64,000 bases of DNA from Paenibacillus radicis (ex Gao et al. 2016) (GTDB lineage: Bacteria; Bacillota; Bacilli; Paenibacillales; Paenibacillaceae): NCBI RefSeq assembly GCF_014641555.1, contig NZ_BMHY01000007.1, positions 63,813 through 127,812 on the forward strand, read 5' to 3'. Every line of letters begins with the position of its first letter. Within the stretch, counting starts at the first letter, position 1. Below are positions 8,629-16,355 of the stretch, one piece after another. The translations under genes were made by a program, and so were the position numbers. The notes beneath the pieces were generated by a model that was not told the origin of the DNA, did no database searches, and saw nothing but the letters and a program-made list of their open reading frames with translations.

Positions 8629-8760
8629 TTACCAAGGCCAAGGCCACCAGCCGCCGCTTTTCGGTGGCCAATGTAAAGTTTGAGTTTCAGCATCACCCTC
8701 GTCGAATGTCATTTTCACATCCAACGTTTCCAGTTCAGGAGCTTCCCATTGCTTTTTCAT
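8629..8760 (-). CDS. 43-aa RiPP precursor with lasso-type leader and Trp/Pro-rich core
   Basis: A 43-codon gene too short for routine ORF calling. It starts at ATG 8760-8758, eight bases after a perfect AGGAGG (8774-8769 on the minus strand), and has its own promoter and terminator. Residues 1-19 (MKKQWEAPELETLDVKMTF) match the paeninodin-type leader pattern K-K-x-(W/Y)-x-x-P-x-L-E-x-L-D-V-x-x-T. By the lasso rule of Thr at -2, the cut would follow Phe19, giving a 24-residue core: DEGDAETQTLHW (20-31), then PPKSGGWWPWPW (32-43). Six Trp and five Pro occur in the last 13 residues. The core does not start with Gly/Ala/Ser/Cys and has no Asp/Glu at positions 7-9; only if it began at Phe19 would Glu25 be position 7. 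The C-terminus is Trp, not the Ser used by PadeK-type kinases. Chemistry of the product is unknown. Confidence 0.85.
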   Translation of the reverse strand: MKKQWEAPELETLDVKMTFDEGDAETQTLHWPPKSGGWWPWPW

Positions 8761-8822
8761 TCCGGTCACCTCCTTTCAATTGGATCTGGCAACTCATATG
8801 TATGAGCTACGTTACGTTTCTA

Positions 8823-8851
8823 AGTATAGCATATGTGATACGATTTGTATC
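8823..8851 (-). promoter_or_regulatory. Promoter of the RiPP precursor gene
   Basis: Read on the minus strand, GATACAAATCGTATC (8851-8837) is followed by an extended -10, TGCTATACT (8831-8823), about 60 bases before the start codon. GATAC-N5-GTATC is a perfect inverted repeat and a plausible operator. The same GATACAA(A/T)TCGT...ATGCTATA(A/C)T layout precedes the maturation operon at 3724-3754, with two extra bases in the spacer there. Confidence 0.7.
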
Positions 8852-8895
8852 TATTTTTTCTAATTTTTTTCAGATTTTTAGAAGGAAATTGATGG

Positions 8896-8925
8896 TTGAC
8901 GAATCGATTGGACCTATGGTAAATT
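8896..8925 (+). promoter_or_regulatory. Probable promoter of the Tad/Flp pilus operon
   Basis: TTGACG (8896-8901), an 18-base spacer and an extended -10-like TGGTAAATT (8917-8925). It is the only reasonable plus-strand promoter seen between the RiPP locus and the pilus genes. Transcription would start near 8932 and must pass the terminator hairpin at 8955-9001 to reach the first gene at 9037. Confidence 0.45.
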
Positions 8926-8954
8926 TTAGTCAATCTATAACGGCAAATACGGAA

Positions 8955-9001
8955 GCACCGTAAAGGGCCGCAGGTAACTGCGCCTTTTACGGTGCTTTTT
9001 T
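8955..9001 (+). terminator. Terminator/attenuator in the pilus operon leader
   Basis: GCACCGTAAAGGGC (8955-8968) pairs over all 14 bases, with one G-U, with GCCTTTTACGGTGC (8982-8995). Above it is a C bulge, then GCAG-GTAA-CTGC with a GNRA-type loop, and T6 follows. No complete gene lies upstream on this strand. A competing hairpin, TACGG-AAGCA-CCGTA (8948-8962), would occupy the 5' arm and prevent termination. This arrangement suggests transcription attenuation. No known riboswitch class was recognised in the short leader. Confidence 0.75.
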
Positions 9002-9036
9002 GCGTTTGTCCGATGCATTCAGGAGGAGGTTAAGGA

Positions 9037-10170
9037 TTGAAGCTGCAATTGGCAATCGCCGTCAAGGAACAGGAATATGCGAGACGGCTGGCGGATTACA
9101 TCCGCGACAGCCCGTTCGGAGGGAAGTGGCAGCTAACGGCTTTTACTCATCCGGAAGCTTTTGTTCATTTCTTGAAAGGGGGGTACCCTGTTGATTTTAT
9201 AGCCGCACAACCTTCGATGCTGAAGACTGCGGAATCCTTTCTTCCCAATGTGCCTACGGCTGTGCTGGTAGGAGGAGATGGCGGAAGCGCTGAATTTCCG
9301 GAGCTGCGGCAATTTCAGCCGCTGCCCGAGCTTCTGCACCGGATTGCCGCGCTTTACGCTGATTCCGGCGGCATGTCTAGGCAGAAGGCGGAGGAAGGTG
9401 CATCCGTCCTGGCGGTATATTCAGCCTCTGGAGGTGTCGGTAAGACGACTTTATGCTTGCAGTTGATGAATGCAGCGGGGGCAGCAGGCTACCGCGCCTT
9501 TTATTTAAACCTGGAGCGCTGGAATGCCATGGAGGCTTGGTTAGGCAAAGAGGCAGGCTCCTCCGAGGGCGAAGGATTGTCGCAGCTGCTTTACTTGCTG
9601 AAAGCCCAGCCGGAGAAGGTCAACGGCTGGCTGCTCCAGCATCGCAAGCGGCATTCTGCGCTCAAGGGTGACTACTTGCCGGCCTTCTCCAATGCCGATG
9701 ACCGCATGACGCTTCAGGCAGCGGATGCCGAGGCAATCGTTAAGGCCGTCGCCGCTTCCGGTCAATACGACCTGATCGTCATTGATATGGATGAAGCGCT
9801 TGATGAGCTCCATGTTGCACTCTATGAACGAAGCGATCAGATTGTTTGGCTGCTGACCGATGATCCTTCCGTCAAACGGAAGAGTGAACTGGCATGCCGG
9901 TATGGCTCGCAGCGTTGGGGCAGCCGGTTTCAAGCGGTTGAACGGCGCTTTCAATTTGTTGTGAATCGCCGTTCCGGAGGGAGCGGTGAGCGGCTGCCGC
10001 AACGAGATTGGAGTGAGGCCAGACCGATCGCTGCAGCTTTGCCGGAATGCGAAGCGGGCAGCATCCAGCCGCAGTCTGTCATAGCTGCCCCTCAGTATAA
10101 AGCAGCGGTAGAGCGGTTATTCCGGCAACTGATGAAGGAAGGAGGGGGAGACAGGCTTGCTGACGGATGA
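9037..10170 (+). CDS. CpaE/TadZ-like pilus-assembly ATPase
   Basis: 377 residues from a TTG start eight bases after AGGAGGAGG. Residues 1-110 resemble a degenerate receiver-like domain. Residues 125-330 are a ParA/MinD-type ATPase with P-loop SASGGVGKTT (about 129-138) and YDLIVIDMDEAL as the Walker B region. The signature Lys normally preceding GGxGKT is Ser here. TadZ/CpaE proteins place the Tad secretion apparatus at specific cell sites, usually the pole. It is the first gene of the pilus operon and overlaps cpaF by 14 bases. Confidence 0.78.
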   Translation: MKLQLAIAVKEQEYARRLADYIRDSPFGGKWQLTAFTHPEAFVHFLKGGYPVDFIAAQPSMLKTAESFLPNVPTAVLVGGDGGSAEFPELRQFQPLPELLHRIAALYADSGGMSRQKAEEGASVLAVYSASGGVGKTTLCLQLMNAAGAAGYRAFYLNLERWNAMEAWLGKEAGSSEGEGLSQLLYLLKAQPEKVNGWLLQHRKRHSALKGDYLPAFSNADDRMTLQAADAEAIVKAVAASGQYDLIVIDMDEALDELHVALYERSDQIVWLLTDDPSVKRKSELACRYGSQRWGSRFQAVERRFQFVVNRRSGGSGERLPQRDWSEARPIAAALPECEAGSIQPQSVIAAPQYKAAVERLFRQLMKEGGGDRLADG

Positions 10171-11398
10171 GATCGTCCTTGCGCTGAGAGAACAGATTCG
10201 TGCTCAAATCGATTTTGGAGGGGCGGTTTCCGACGATAGGCTGATGGAACTGGTAGAGCGCAATGTATTCCGCTGGTGCGAGGAGCACCCGCTCACCGTT
10301 TCAGAGAAAGTAAAGCTCGTCCGCCGGCTCTATCATTCCTTCCGTGGACTTGATATTTTGCAGCCGCTGATGGACGACCCGACCGTAACGGAAATTATGA
10401 TCAACCATCATGCAGAAATCTTTATTGAAAGGAGCGGGCATGTCTCTCTGCTTCCTGCTGCCTTCGAGAGCCGGGAGCGGCTGGAGGATCTTATACAAGC
10501 CGTTGTGTCGAGCGTCAACCGTGTCGTCAATGAATCTTCGCCGATTGTTGATGCGAGGCTGAAGGATGGCTCCCGTGTCCACGTCGTGCTGCCGCCGGTA
10601 GCGCTGCGCGGACCTTCAATGACGATAAGGAAGTTTCCGGAGCGTCCGTTAACGATGGAGTCGTTCGTTGCCGCCGGCTCTATATCCGCCGAAGCGGCCC
10701 GGTTGCTGCAACTGCTGACGCAAGCGCAATATAACCTGTTTATTAGCGGCGGTACGGGGACGGGCAAGACGACATTCTTGAATGCATTATCGCAGTTTAT
10801 AGCCAAGGATGAGCGCATTGTGACGATAGAGGATTCGGCCGAGCTGCAGATCCGCAGCGTTCCCAATCTTGTATCACTGGAGACGCGGAATGCGAATACC
10901 GAGGGCAAAGGAGCGATTACGGTCCGAGAGCTCATTCGCGCTTCACTGCGGATGCGTCCGAACCGGATCATTGTCGGCGAGGTTCGGGGCGGAGAGACGC
11001 TTGATATGCTGCAGGCGATGAACACTGGGCATAGCGGATCGATGTCCACTGGCCATGCTAACGGAGCCCGCGATATGATGGCACGTCTGGAGACGATGGC
11101 GCTCTCGGCGGCCGATATGCCGGTGCAGGTCATTCGTCAGCAAATCGCATCGGCGCTGGACATTGTCATTCATCTGTCCCGGTTCCGAGACCGCTCCAGG
11201 CGTGTGACGGAAATTAGCGAAGTTGTTGGCGTCGAGAAAGGGGAGATCAGCGTCGTTCCGCTCTATGTATTCCATGAGGAAGGCGAGGAGGACGGCAAGG
11301 TAATCGGCAGCTTGAAGCGTACCGAGCACATACTGCGGCACCGCGACAAGCTGCGGATGGCGGGCTTGGCGGATCGCTTGGAAGGGGAGGGACAATGA
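10157..11398 (+). CDS. cpaF: Tad pilus assembly ATPase CpaF/TadA
   Basis: 413 residues starting at TTG after GGAGGGGG. It is a type II/IV secretion ATPase: an N-terminal domain (TVTEIMINHHAEIFIERSG), Walker A GGTGTGKTT near residues 198-206, an Asp box around VTIEDSAEL, Walker B RPNRIIVGEVRGGE, and the His box TGHSGSMSTGHANGA. A cytoplasmic hexamer of this protein powers pilin extrusion through TadB/TadC. It is coupled to the previous and next genes by overlapping ends. Confidence 0.92.
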   Translation: MLTDEIVLALREQIRAQIDFGGAVSDDRLMELVERNVFRWCEEHPLTVSEKVKLVRRLYHSFRGLDILQPLMDDPTVTEIMINHHAEIFIERSGHVSLLPAAFESRERLEDLIQAVVSSVNRVVNESSPIVDARLKDGSRVHVVLPPVALRGPSMTIRKFPERPLTMESFVAAGSISAEAARLLQLLTQAQYNLFISGGTGTGKTTFLNALSQFIAKDERIVTIEDSAELQIRSVPNLVSLETRNANTEGKGAITVRELIRASLRMRPNRIIVGEVRGGETLDMLQAMNTGHSGSMSTGHANGARDMMARLETMALSAADMPVQVIRQQIASALDIVIHLSRFRDRSRRVTEISEVVGVEKGEISVVPLYVFHEEGEEDGKVIGSLKRTEHILRHRDKLRMAGLADRLEGEGQ

Positions 11399-12273
11399 GT
11401 CGTACGGTCAGGACAGGAGTACAAGCTGCGAAGCTTCAGAATAGAAAGAAAGGTCAGTCGGCGAGAGTAAGAGCGGGACTTGCGTGGATGGGATATACGG
11501 ATGCTTCCGGCGCAACTGGCGGGGCAGCTTTATTACAAGATTATAACGAGTACAGACTAACGATCCGTCAATTCATTATCTCTGCTGCAGCAGGCTGGTG
11601 CATCGTTTTTGCAGCTATCTATTTGATTTATCATTCCATTGTTGTATCGATTGTGCTTGGTTGTATCGGCTGCTGCGCTCCCAGGCTGTATAAGGCATCT
11701 TTGCTTCGGCGGAGGAAGGAGAGGCTGAAGCTTCAATTCAAAGAAGCATTGTATTCGTTGACATCATCGCTTGCAGCGGGAAGGTCTGTTGAGAATGCAT
11801 TTGTCGCTACGATTGACGATCTGAAGCTTTTATATCCTGACCCTCGCACAGAGCTGTTGCGCGAATTTATGATCGTCAAGCACCGGCTCGACCATTCGGA
11901 GCCGCTGGAGCATGCTTTGCGCCAATTCGCGGAGCGGGCGTATATTGACGATATTACGCAATTTGCTGAAGTATTCGCCGTTTGCAAACGGTCTGGCGGC
12001 GATCTGGTGGAGGTGATGAAACGAACGTCGCAGACGATTGGAGAGAAGCTTGAGGTGCAGCAGGAAATTGCCGTCATGGTCGCGCAGAAACGGTTTGAGG
12101 CTCGGATTATGATGGCTGTTCCCTTTGCGTTTTTAGGTTTTCTTAGCGCGGCAGCTCCGGACTACATGGCGCCGCTCTACGGAGGTGCCGGATATGTACT
12201 ATTAACGGCCGGCATGGCGGTATTGGGTTTATGCTTCTGGTTCATTCAAAAAATAATGAACATTCGAGTATGA
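11395..12273 (+). CDS. tadB: Tad pilus inner-platform protein TadB
   Basis: 292 residues with a T2SSF (GspF) domain. An N-terminal pair of membrane helices (QFIISAAAGWCIVFAAIYLIY, SIVVSIVLGCIGCCAP) is followed by a cytoplasmic region (LKLQFKEALYSLTSSLAAGRSVENAF; RSGGDLVEVMKRTSQTIGEKL) and two C-terminal helices. TadB and TadC together form the membrane platform engaged by CpaF. The start overlaps the cpaF stop (ATGA). Confidence 0.88.
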   Translation: MSRTVRTGVQAAKLQNRKKGQSARVRAGLAWMGYTDASGATGGAALLQDYNEYRLTIRQFIISAAAGWCIVFAAIYLIYHSIVVSIVLGCIGCCAPRLYKASLLRRRKERLKLQFKEALYSLTSSLAAGRSVENAFVATIDDLKLLYPDPRTELLREFMIVKHRLDHSEPLEHALRQFAERAYIDDITQFAEVFAVCKRSGGDLVEVMKRTSQTIGEKLEVQQEIAVMVAQKRFEARIMMAVPFAFLGFLSAAAPDYMAPLYGGAGYVLLTAGMAVLGLCFWFIQKIMNIRV

Positions 12274-12286
12274 GGAGGGATGAGAA

Positions 12287-13150
12287 ATGGCGGCAGTCCC
12301 GCTGATTCTTATGGCGGCATGGCTTGTCCTGCTTGGAAGACCAACCTTAGGAAGGCTCATCCGGCTTGGAAAAAATCGGCGAGCGGCAGGCAACGCTAAA
12401 GATTGGCTGCTAATCGATCCCTTTGCTAGCGTGCTTGAGAGAAGCGGCATCTATGAGCAGATCCAACTCCCGCTTAGCAGCTATCACGCAAAGCAAGTTG
12501 TGCTTCGAGGTCTAGACTGGCCGTTCGAACAGACGAAGCGGCTGCTGGCAGCCGCTGCTGCATATGGTTATGCAGCCATTGCCGCTTGTTCGCTTCTCGC
12601 TTGGCTGGCGGAAGAAATGACTTTAATGGCGATGGGGCTCATTATCGGCGTCGTACTATTTCTCCGCCCGATGCTGGAAGCGGGAAGATTGATCGAGCGG
12701 CGCAAACAGGCTGTTATTCTGGAGCTGCCGGAGCTGCTAAGCAAGCTTATGCTGCTCGTCGGAGCAGGCGAACCCGTGATGCAGGCTTTGATTCGCTGTC
12801 AAGAAGGCAAAGAAGCCCAAGAACATCCCTTGTACAAGGAATGGGGCAAAGTTGTTCATTCGCTAAGCAATGGGGAATCATTCACCGTTGCTGCCGAGAG
12901 GTTTAATCGGAGCTGCTCGGTACAGGAGGTATCTGTTTTCACAACGGTATTGCTGCTCAATTACCGGAAAGGCGGCGAGCATTTCGTGCTCGCGCTGCGA
13001 GAGCTTTCTTATTCGCTTTGGGAAAAACGCAAAGCGGTGGCTCGTTCACGAGGTGAAGAAGCTTCCTCCAAGCTGGTGTTTCCGCTGGTTGGCATTTTGC
13101 TCGTATTAATGGTTTTCGTTGCGGCGCCAGCCATGTTGATGATGGGTTAG
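12287..13150 (+). CDS. tadC: Tad pilus inner-platform protein TadC
   Basis: 287 residues, second T2SSF-domain protein. Membrane helices lie near the N-terminus (VPLILMAAWLVLLG), at about residues 95-130 (AIAACSLLAWLA; MAMGLIIGVVLFL) and at the C-terminus (VFPLVGILLVLMVFVAAPAML). Between them is the GspF-type segment VILELPELLSKLMLLVGAGEP. It sits directly after tadB, as in nearly all Tad loci. Confidence 0.87.
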   Translation: MAAVPLILMAAWLVLLGRPTLGRLIRLGKNRRAAGNAKDWLLIDPFASVLERSGIYEQIQLPLSSYHAKQVVLRGLDWPFEQTKRLLAAAAAYGYAAIAACSLLAWLAEEMTLMAMGLIIGVVLFLRPMLEAGRLIERRKQAVILELPELLSKLMLLVGAGEPVMQALIRCQEGKEAQEHPLYKEWGKVVHSLSNGESFTVAAERFNRSCSVQEVSVFTTVLLLNYRKGGEHFVLALRELSYSLWEKRKAVARSRGEEASSKLVFPLVGILLVLMVFVAAPAMLMMG

Positions 13151-13195
13151 AAGATAGGATTGCTATTAAATGATAAGCAGAGAGGAAGATTTAAG

Positions 13196-13390
13196 ATGAA
13201 GATGATGAAAAAAGCAGCGGGGGCCATGCGTTCATTTTGGCGCTCGGAAAGCGGTCTGGGCACGCTTGAAATTATTCTTATTATCGCTGTCGTTATCATT
13301 ATTGCATTGCTCTTTAAAGACTGGATTATTGATTTAATAGAGAATCTTATGGGGAAAGCCGATGAGCAAGCTGATCAAATCTTCAACTAG
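13196..13390 (+). CDS. Flp1-family type IVb pilin
   Basis: 64 residues from the ATG at 13196, which follows GAGAGGAAG; an upstream in-frame TTG at 13160 lacks a ribosome site. A basic N-terminus is followed by RSESG|LGTLE and a long hydrophobic helix (IILIIAVVIIIALLF). The bar marks the expected prepilin peptidase cut after Gly, leaving Glu at +5. This would be the major pilin subunit, processed by the A24 peptidase at 17290. It overlaps the next gene by 29 bases. Confidence 0.85.
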   Translation: MKMMKKAAGAMRSFWRSESGLGTLEIILIIAVVIIIALLFKDWIIDLIENLMGKADEQADQIFN

Positions 13391-14081
13391 ATCCGTGTGG
13401 CTCCGCCAACTGTGCTGTGAGCGGGGAAGCTTTACGCTGGAATCCGCCATCGTATTTCCTGTATTGCTGGTGATGGTATTAATTTTCATTCTGTTTGCCG
13501 TCTATCTTTATCAGCAGACCATGGTCTATTATACGGCGTCGGTTACGGCAGAGAGGACAGCCTACAGCTGGGACAATAGCAACCGAAATACCCGCAGCGG
13601 CATAGTAGAGGGTGACGCCTATGACGGGCTGTATTGGAGGGTTGCCGAGGATCAGGCGCTGCAATCATTATTTGGGCTTTCTACAGGAACGGCCCCTGAT
13701 GAAGTAACGCTGCAACTGCCATCAACGGGAGAACGGGAGAGCATGAAATTGGCGGCCCGGAAGCTGGCGGGAGGCTCTTCTTGGCTCGGGGAAGGAAAAC
13801 TGGCGCGGTTTCAAGGGTCAATTGCTTACGAGCGAGGATTATTGAAGCGAGAGGTGAAAGTGAGTCTCAAGCAGCCGATCTCGCTTGTTCCCTTGGAAAA
13901 GATGCTGGGCCGTACGGAGCCGAGAGCTGTCGCAAATGCCAGCATCGTCGATCCGGTTGAGTTTATCCGAACGGTCGATTTGGTACGTTACTACACAGAA
14001 AAGTTTAGCTCAGTTTGGGGAGGAAATGAGAAAGCCGGTGCTGCCAAGACATTGGGCAAATACAGCGGGCAAGCGAATTAA
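13362..14081 (+). CDS. TadE-like pseudopilin
   Basis: 239 residues. After a short cytoplasmic head comes RGSFTLESAIVFPVLLVMV, a TadE-type type IV pilin motif with Glu near the start of the membrane helix. The remainder is an extracytoplasmic domain without recognisable motifs. TadE/TadF-type pseudopilins are needed for Flp fibre assembly. The start lies inside the pilin gene in another frame, indicating coupling. Confidence 0.8.
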   Translation: MSKLIKSSTRSVWLRQLCCERGSFTLESAIVFPVLLVMVLIFILFAVYLYQQTMVYYTASVTAERTAYSWDNSNRNTRSGIVEGDAYDGLYWRVAEDQALQSLFGLSTGTAPDEVTLQLPSTGERESMKLAARKLAGGSSWLGEGKLARFQGSIAYERGLLKREVKVSLKQPISLVPLEKMLGRTEPRAVANASIVDPVEFIRTVDLVRYYTEKFSSVWGGNEKAGAAKTLGKYSGQAN

Positions 14082-14105
14082 TCAGGCGGTAGGGGAGGAG
14101 CTGCA

Positions 14106-16355
14106 GTGCGGTTTACTACAAAGGCTAGAAGCTTATTCTATCGGACGGATGGCGCAGTAACGGTGCTGTCGGCGATGATGATGTCCTCACTGCTGTTATT
14201 TTCAGGCGTGCTTATTGATTATGCGAGAATGGCTGCGCTGCATAAGGCAGCCGAGGATGCGGCGAGGGCAGGAACGCGCTCCGTTCTTTCCGCATACGAC
14301 GGGGAACTGTATGGAAGGTATGGCCTGTTTGGCCGCGGAGGCACCGAAGGCGATTCGATTTATGAACTTGTCGCAACAGCCAATCTGGAACGAAAAGCTA
14401 AAGCTTCAGATCCGGCCATGCGTCTCGTTCAACCAGAGCTTGTGTCGGCGCATGCCAATGCTTCCGAATATCTTGGCACTCACCGCATATTTAAGAGGCA
14501 GCTCATGGAAGAGATGAAATATAAGGCGCCTGTCGACTTCACACTGGAGCTGGCCGCAAAGTTTGCCCCAATGGCAGGTCCTCTCAAGGAGGCGTCGATC
14601 ACGGTCGATTTGCTGGAGAGGCTAAGAAAGCTCTATGAGCAGCGTGAAGCACTGCTGCAAAAGGTGCTTGATTGGCAGAGGAAAGCCGCACACAGTATTG
14701 AAGAAAGCGACTTGGCAAAGCTGCTTCCCGAGGAAGGCTCGCGATCAATAGGAGCGAACACTTCGCAACAGCTTGCGGCAGAGCATGCTCAGTATGCCGA
14801 ATGGGTGAGAATCGATGAGGCATTGGCCGAAGCGGGCAAAGCGCGTAAATTCACGAGGGAGATAGAAGATTATGTGAGACGGGCAAGGGAACTGGTCAAG
14901 CAGCTTGACCAAATTCGCTTGAAAGCAGGAAGCGAACATGACGCGCTTTCGGCCAAGGGTACAGAACTGCTGGAGCAAGCCAGAACGGTTAACGAGCAAA
15001 TGAAGCAAGTGGCCGAAGAGGTTGAACGGCGGGCCAAGGATGACGGATACGACCGCGTTGCGGGACAAGACATTCCCGGGGCCGATGCGAGCCATGACTC
15101 TACGATGACAGAGAATGAGCTGAAGGACGTACAGGAGTCTGCAGGTGACTTGGTGCTGCCGGAGGATTTTTTCGCCGAATATCGATTAGAGCTGGATGGC
15201 CATGCTGCGGCCTATGAAAGGCTGGATGACTTGATCGAAAGCTTTAATGCTTCTTTGTCAGAAGCGATACATTCTCCTGAATTAGACAGCTCCAGCAGCC
15301 AGCTGATGACCGGTGTCAACAAGCTTATTGCCGGTTATGGCCGTTACAGCAGTGAGTATATGGGGAGCAGCTCCATCGTGGAGCAGCGCCAGCGAAGGTC
15401 GAATGATGATCTGAAGCAAAAGAAAAAGGAGCAGGAGAAGAAAGCGGATTCGCTCTGGCGGCAGGCTCGCGCGATGCTGGAGGGGATGAAGTCGCTGCCG
15501 GAGGAGGACGAGAACAAGACACAATTTCAAGAGGTAAAGCGGCGGTACGAAGCTAATCTGCTGTTTAACCAACAGGAAGCTGGAGCAGAAGAGGCTGGAG
15601 GTGCAACGGGCGGGAAGGTGGCAAACGATGCGCATGAGCAAGCAGAGTCTTCCGTTTCTTTAATGGGCAGCTTGTTTGGCGGAATGGCCGATACGCTGGA
15701 GAAAACGAGAGATTCTGTCTATGCAGGTGAATATGTCCTTTCAAGATTTTCCGCTTTCCAGCCGCAGCACTTGAAGTCAATGATTACGGACGGAGATACG
15801 GAGTCGCTAAAACAATCACTCGCTTTGCAAAATCAGGAAGCGGAATACATTTTATACGGTTTTTATCAGCCTGCGGCAAACGTAGCAGCGGCTTACGGTG
15901 AGCTTTTTGGAGCGCGGATGGCCATTCGAACGATGGAAGGGCTTGTACAATGCAGATCGGTTGGTCATCCTCTGCTTATTCTCACCTGCTCATTAATTTA
16001 CGGCTTGGAAAAAACGATGGAGGACTTCGTTGATTTTTCCAATCGAGGAGCAGCGCCCTTATCGAAGTATGCCAAAGTTGATATTTCGTATACCGATTAC
16101 TTGAGGCTATTCATGCTTATGCATGGCGGAGCGGACCGGCCTTCGAGGCTTGCACGAATGATTGCCGTTATCGAGCAAAATCGCGGAATTACGCTCTCGT
16201 ATGTGCCAACAGCTGTAACTGGTGAGGTACAGGCAGCGGCAGAGCTTTGGTTTTTGCCGGGTGCGTACAAGATGATTGGCGGTTTTGGATTTCTGCAGGG
16301 AAAGGTTGTCGACGGCCGATATGAAACGACGCAGACGGTGGGCTGGTCTTATTAG
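14106..16355 (+). CDS. Large TadE/TadG-like pilus protein with coiled coil
   Basis: 749 residues from GTG after AGGGGAGGAG. The N-terminus (DGAVTVLSAMMMSSLLLFSGVLIDYARMAALHKAAEDAARAG, read in pieces) is a TadG-like membrane anchor followed by the Tad-type helix. Residues about 170-330 and 430-470 are charged and heptad-rich, consistent with coiled coil. The C-terminal part is globular. Members of this group (DUF5702-like) are common in Firmicute Tad loci. It probably sits on the outer face of the membrane as a minor pilin or adhesin-like tip component. Confidence 0.7.
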   Translation: MRFTTKARSLFYRTDGAVTVLSAMMMSSLLLFSGVLIDYARMAALHKAAEDAARAGTRSVLSAYDGELYGRYGLFGRGGTEGDSIYELVATANLERKAKASDPAMRLVQPELVSAHANASEYLGTHRIFKRQLMEEMKYKAPVDFTLELAAKFAPMAGPLKEASITVDLLERLRKLYEQREALLQKVLDWQRKAAHSIEESDLAKLLPEEGSRSIGANTSQQLAAEHAQYAEWVRIDEALAEAGKARKFTREIEDYVRRARELVKQLDQIRLKAGSEHDALSAKGTELLEQARTVNEQMKQVAEEVERRAKDDGYDRVAGQDIPGADASHDSTMTENELKDVQESAGDLVLPEDFFAEYRLELDGHAAAYERLDDLIESFNASLSEAIHSPELDSSSSQLMTGVNKLIAGYGRYSSEYMGSSSIVEQRQRRSNDDLKQKKKEQEKKADSLWRQARAMLEGMKSLPEEDENKTQFQEVKRRYEANLLFNQQEAGAEEAGGATGGKVANDAHEQAESSVSLMGSLFGGMADTLEKTRDSVYAGEYVLSRFSAFQPQHLKSMITDGDTESLKQSLALQNQEAEYILYGFYQPAANVAAAYGELFGARMAIRTMEGLVQCRSVGHPLLILTCSLIYGLEKTMEDFVDFSNRGAAPLSKYAKVDISYTDYLRLFMLMHGGADRPSRLARMIAVIEQNRGITLSYVPTAVTGEVQAAAELWFLPGAYKMIGGFGFLQGKVVDGRYETTQTVGWSY

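Noticed and set aside
8892..8963. 23-codon ORF between the precursor and the pilus operon as a second RiPP precursor
   Set aside because: Its stop codon lies inside the terminator stem, it overlaps the probable promoter, and it shows no leader motif.
8930..9001. c-di-GMP riboswitch upstream of the Tad operon
   Set aside because: A GGCAAA segment followed by a hairpin looked suggestive, but the GEMM core (GACGCAAAGC and the GNRA-receptor pair) is missing and the leader is too short.
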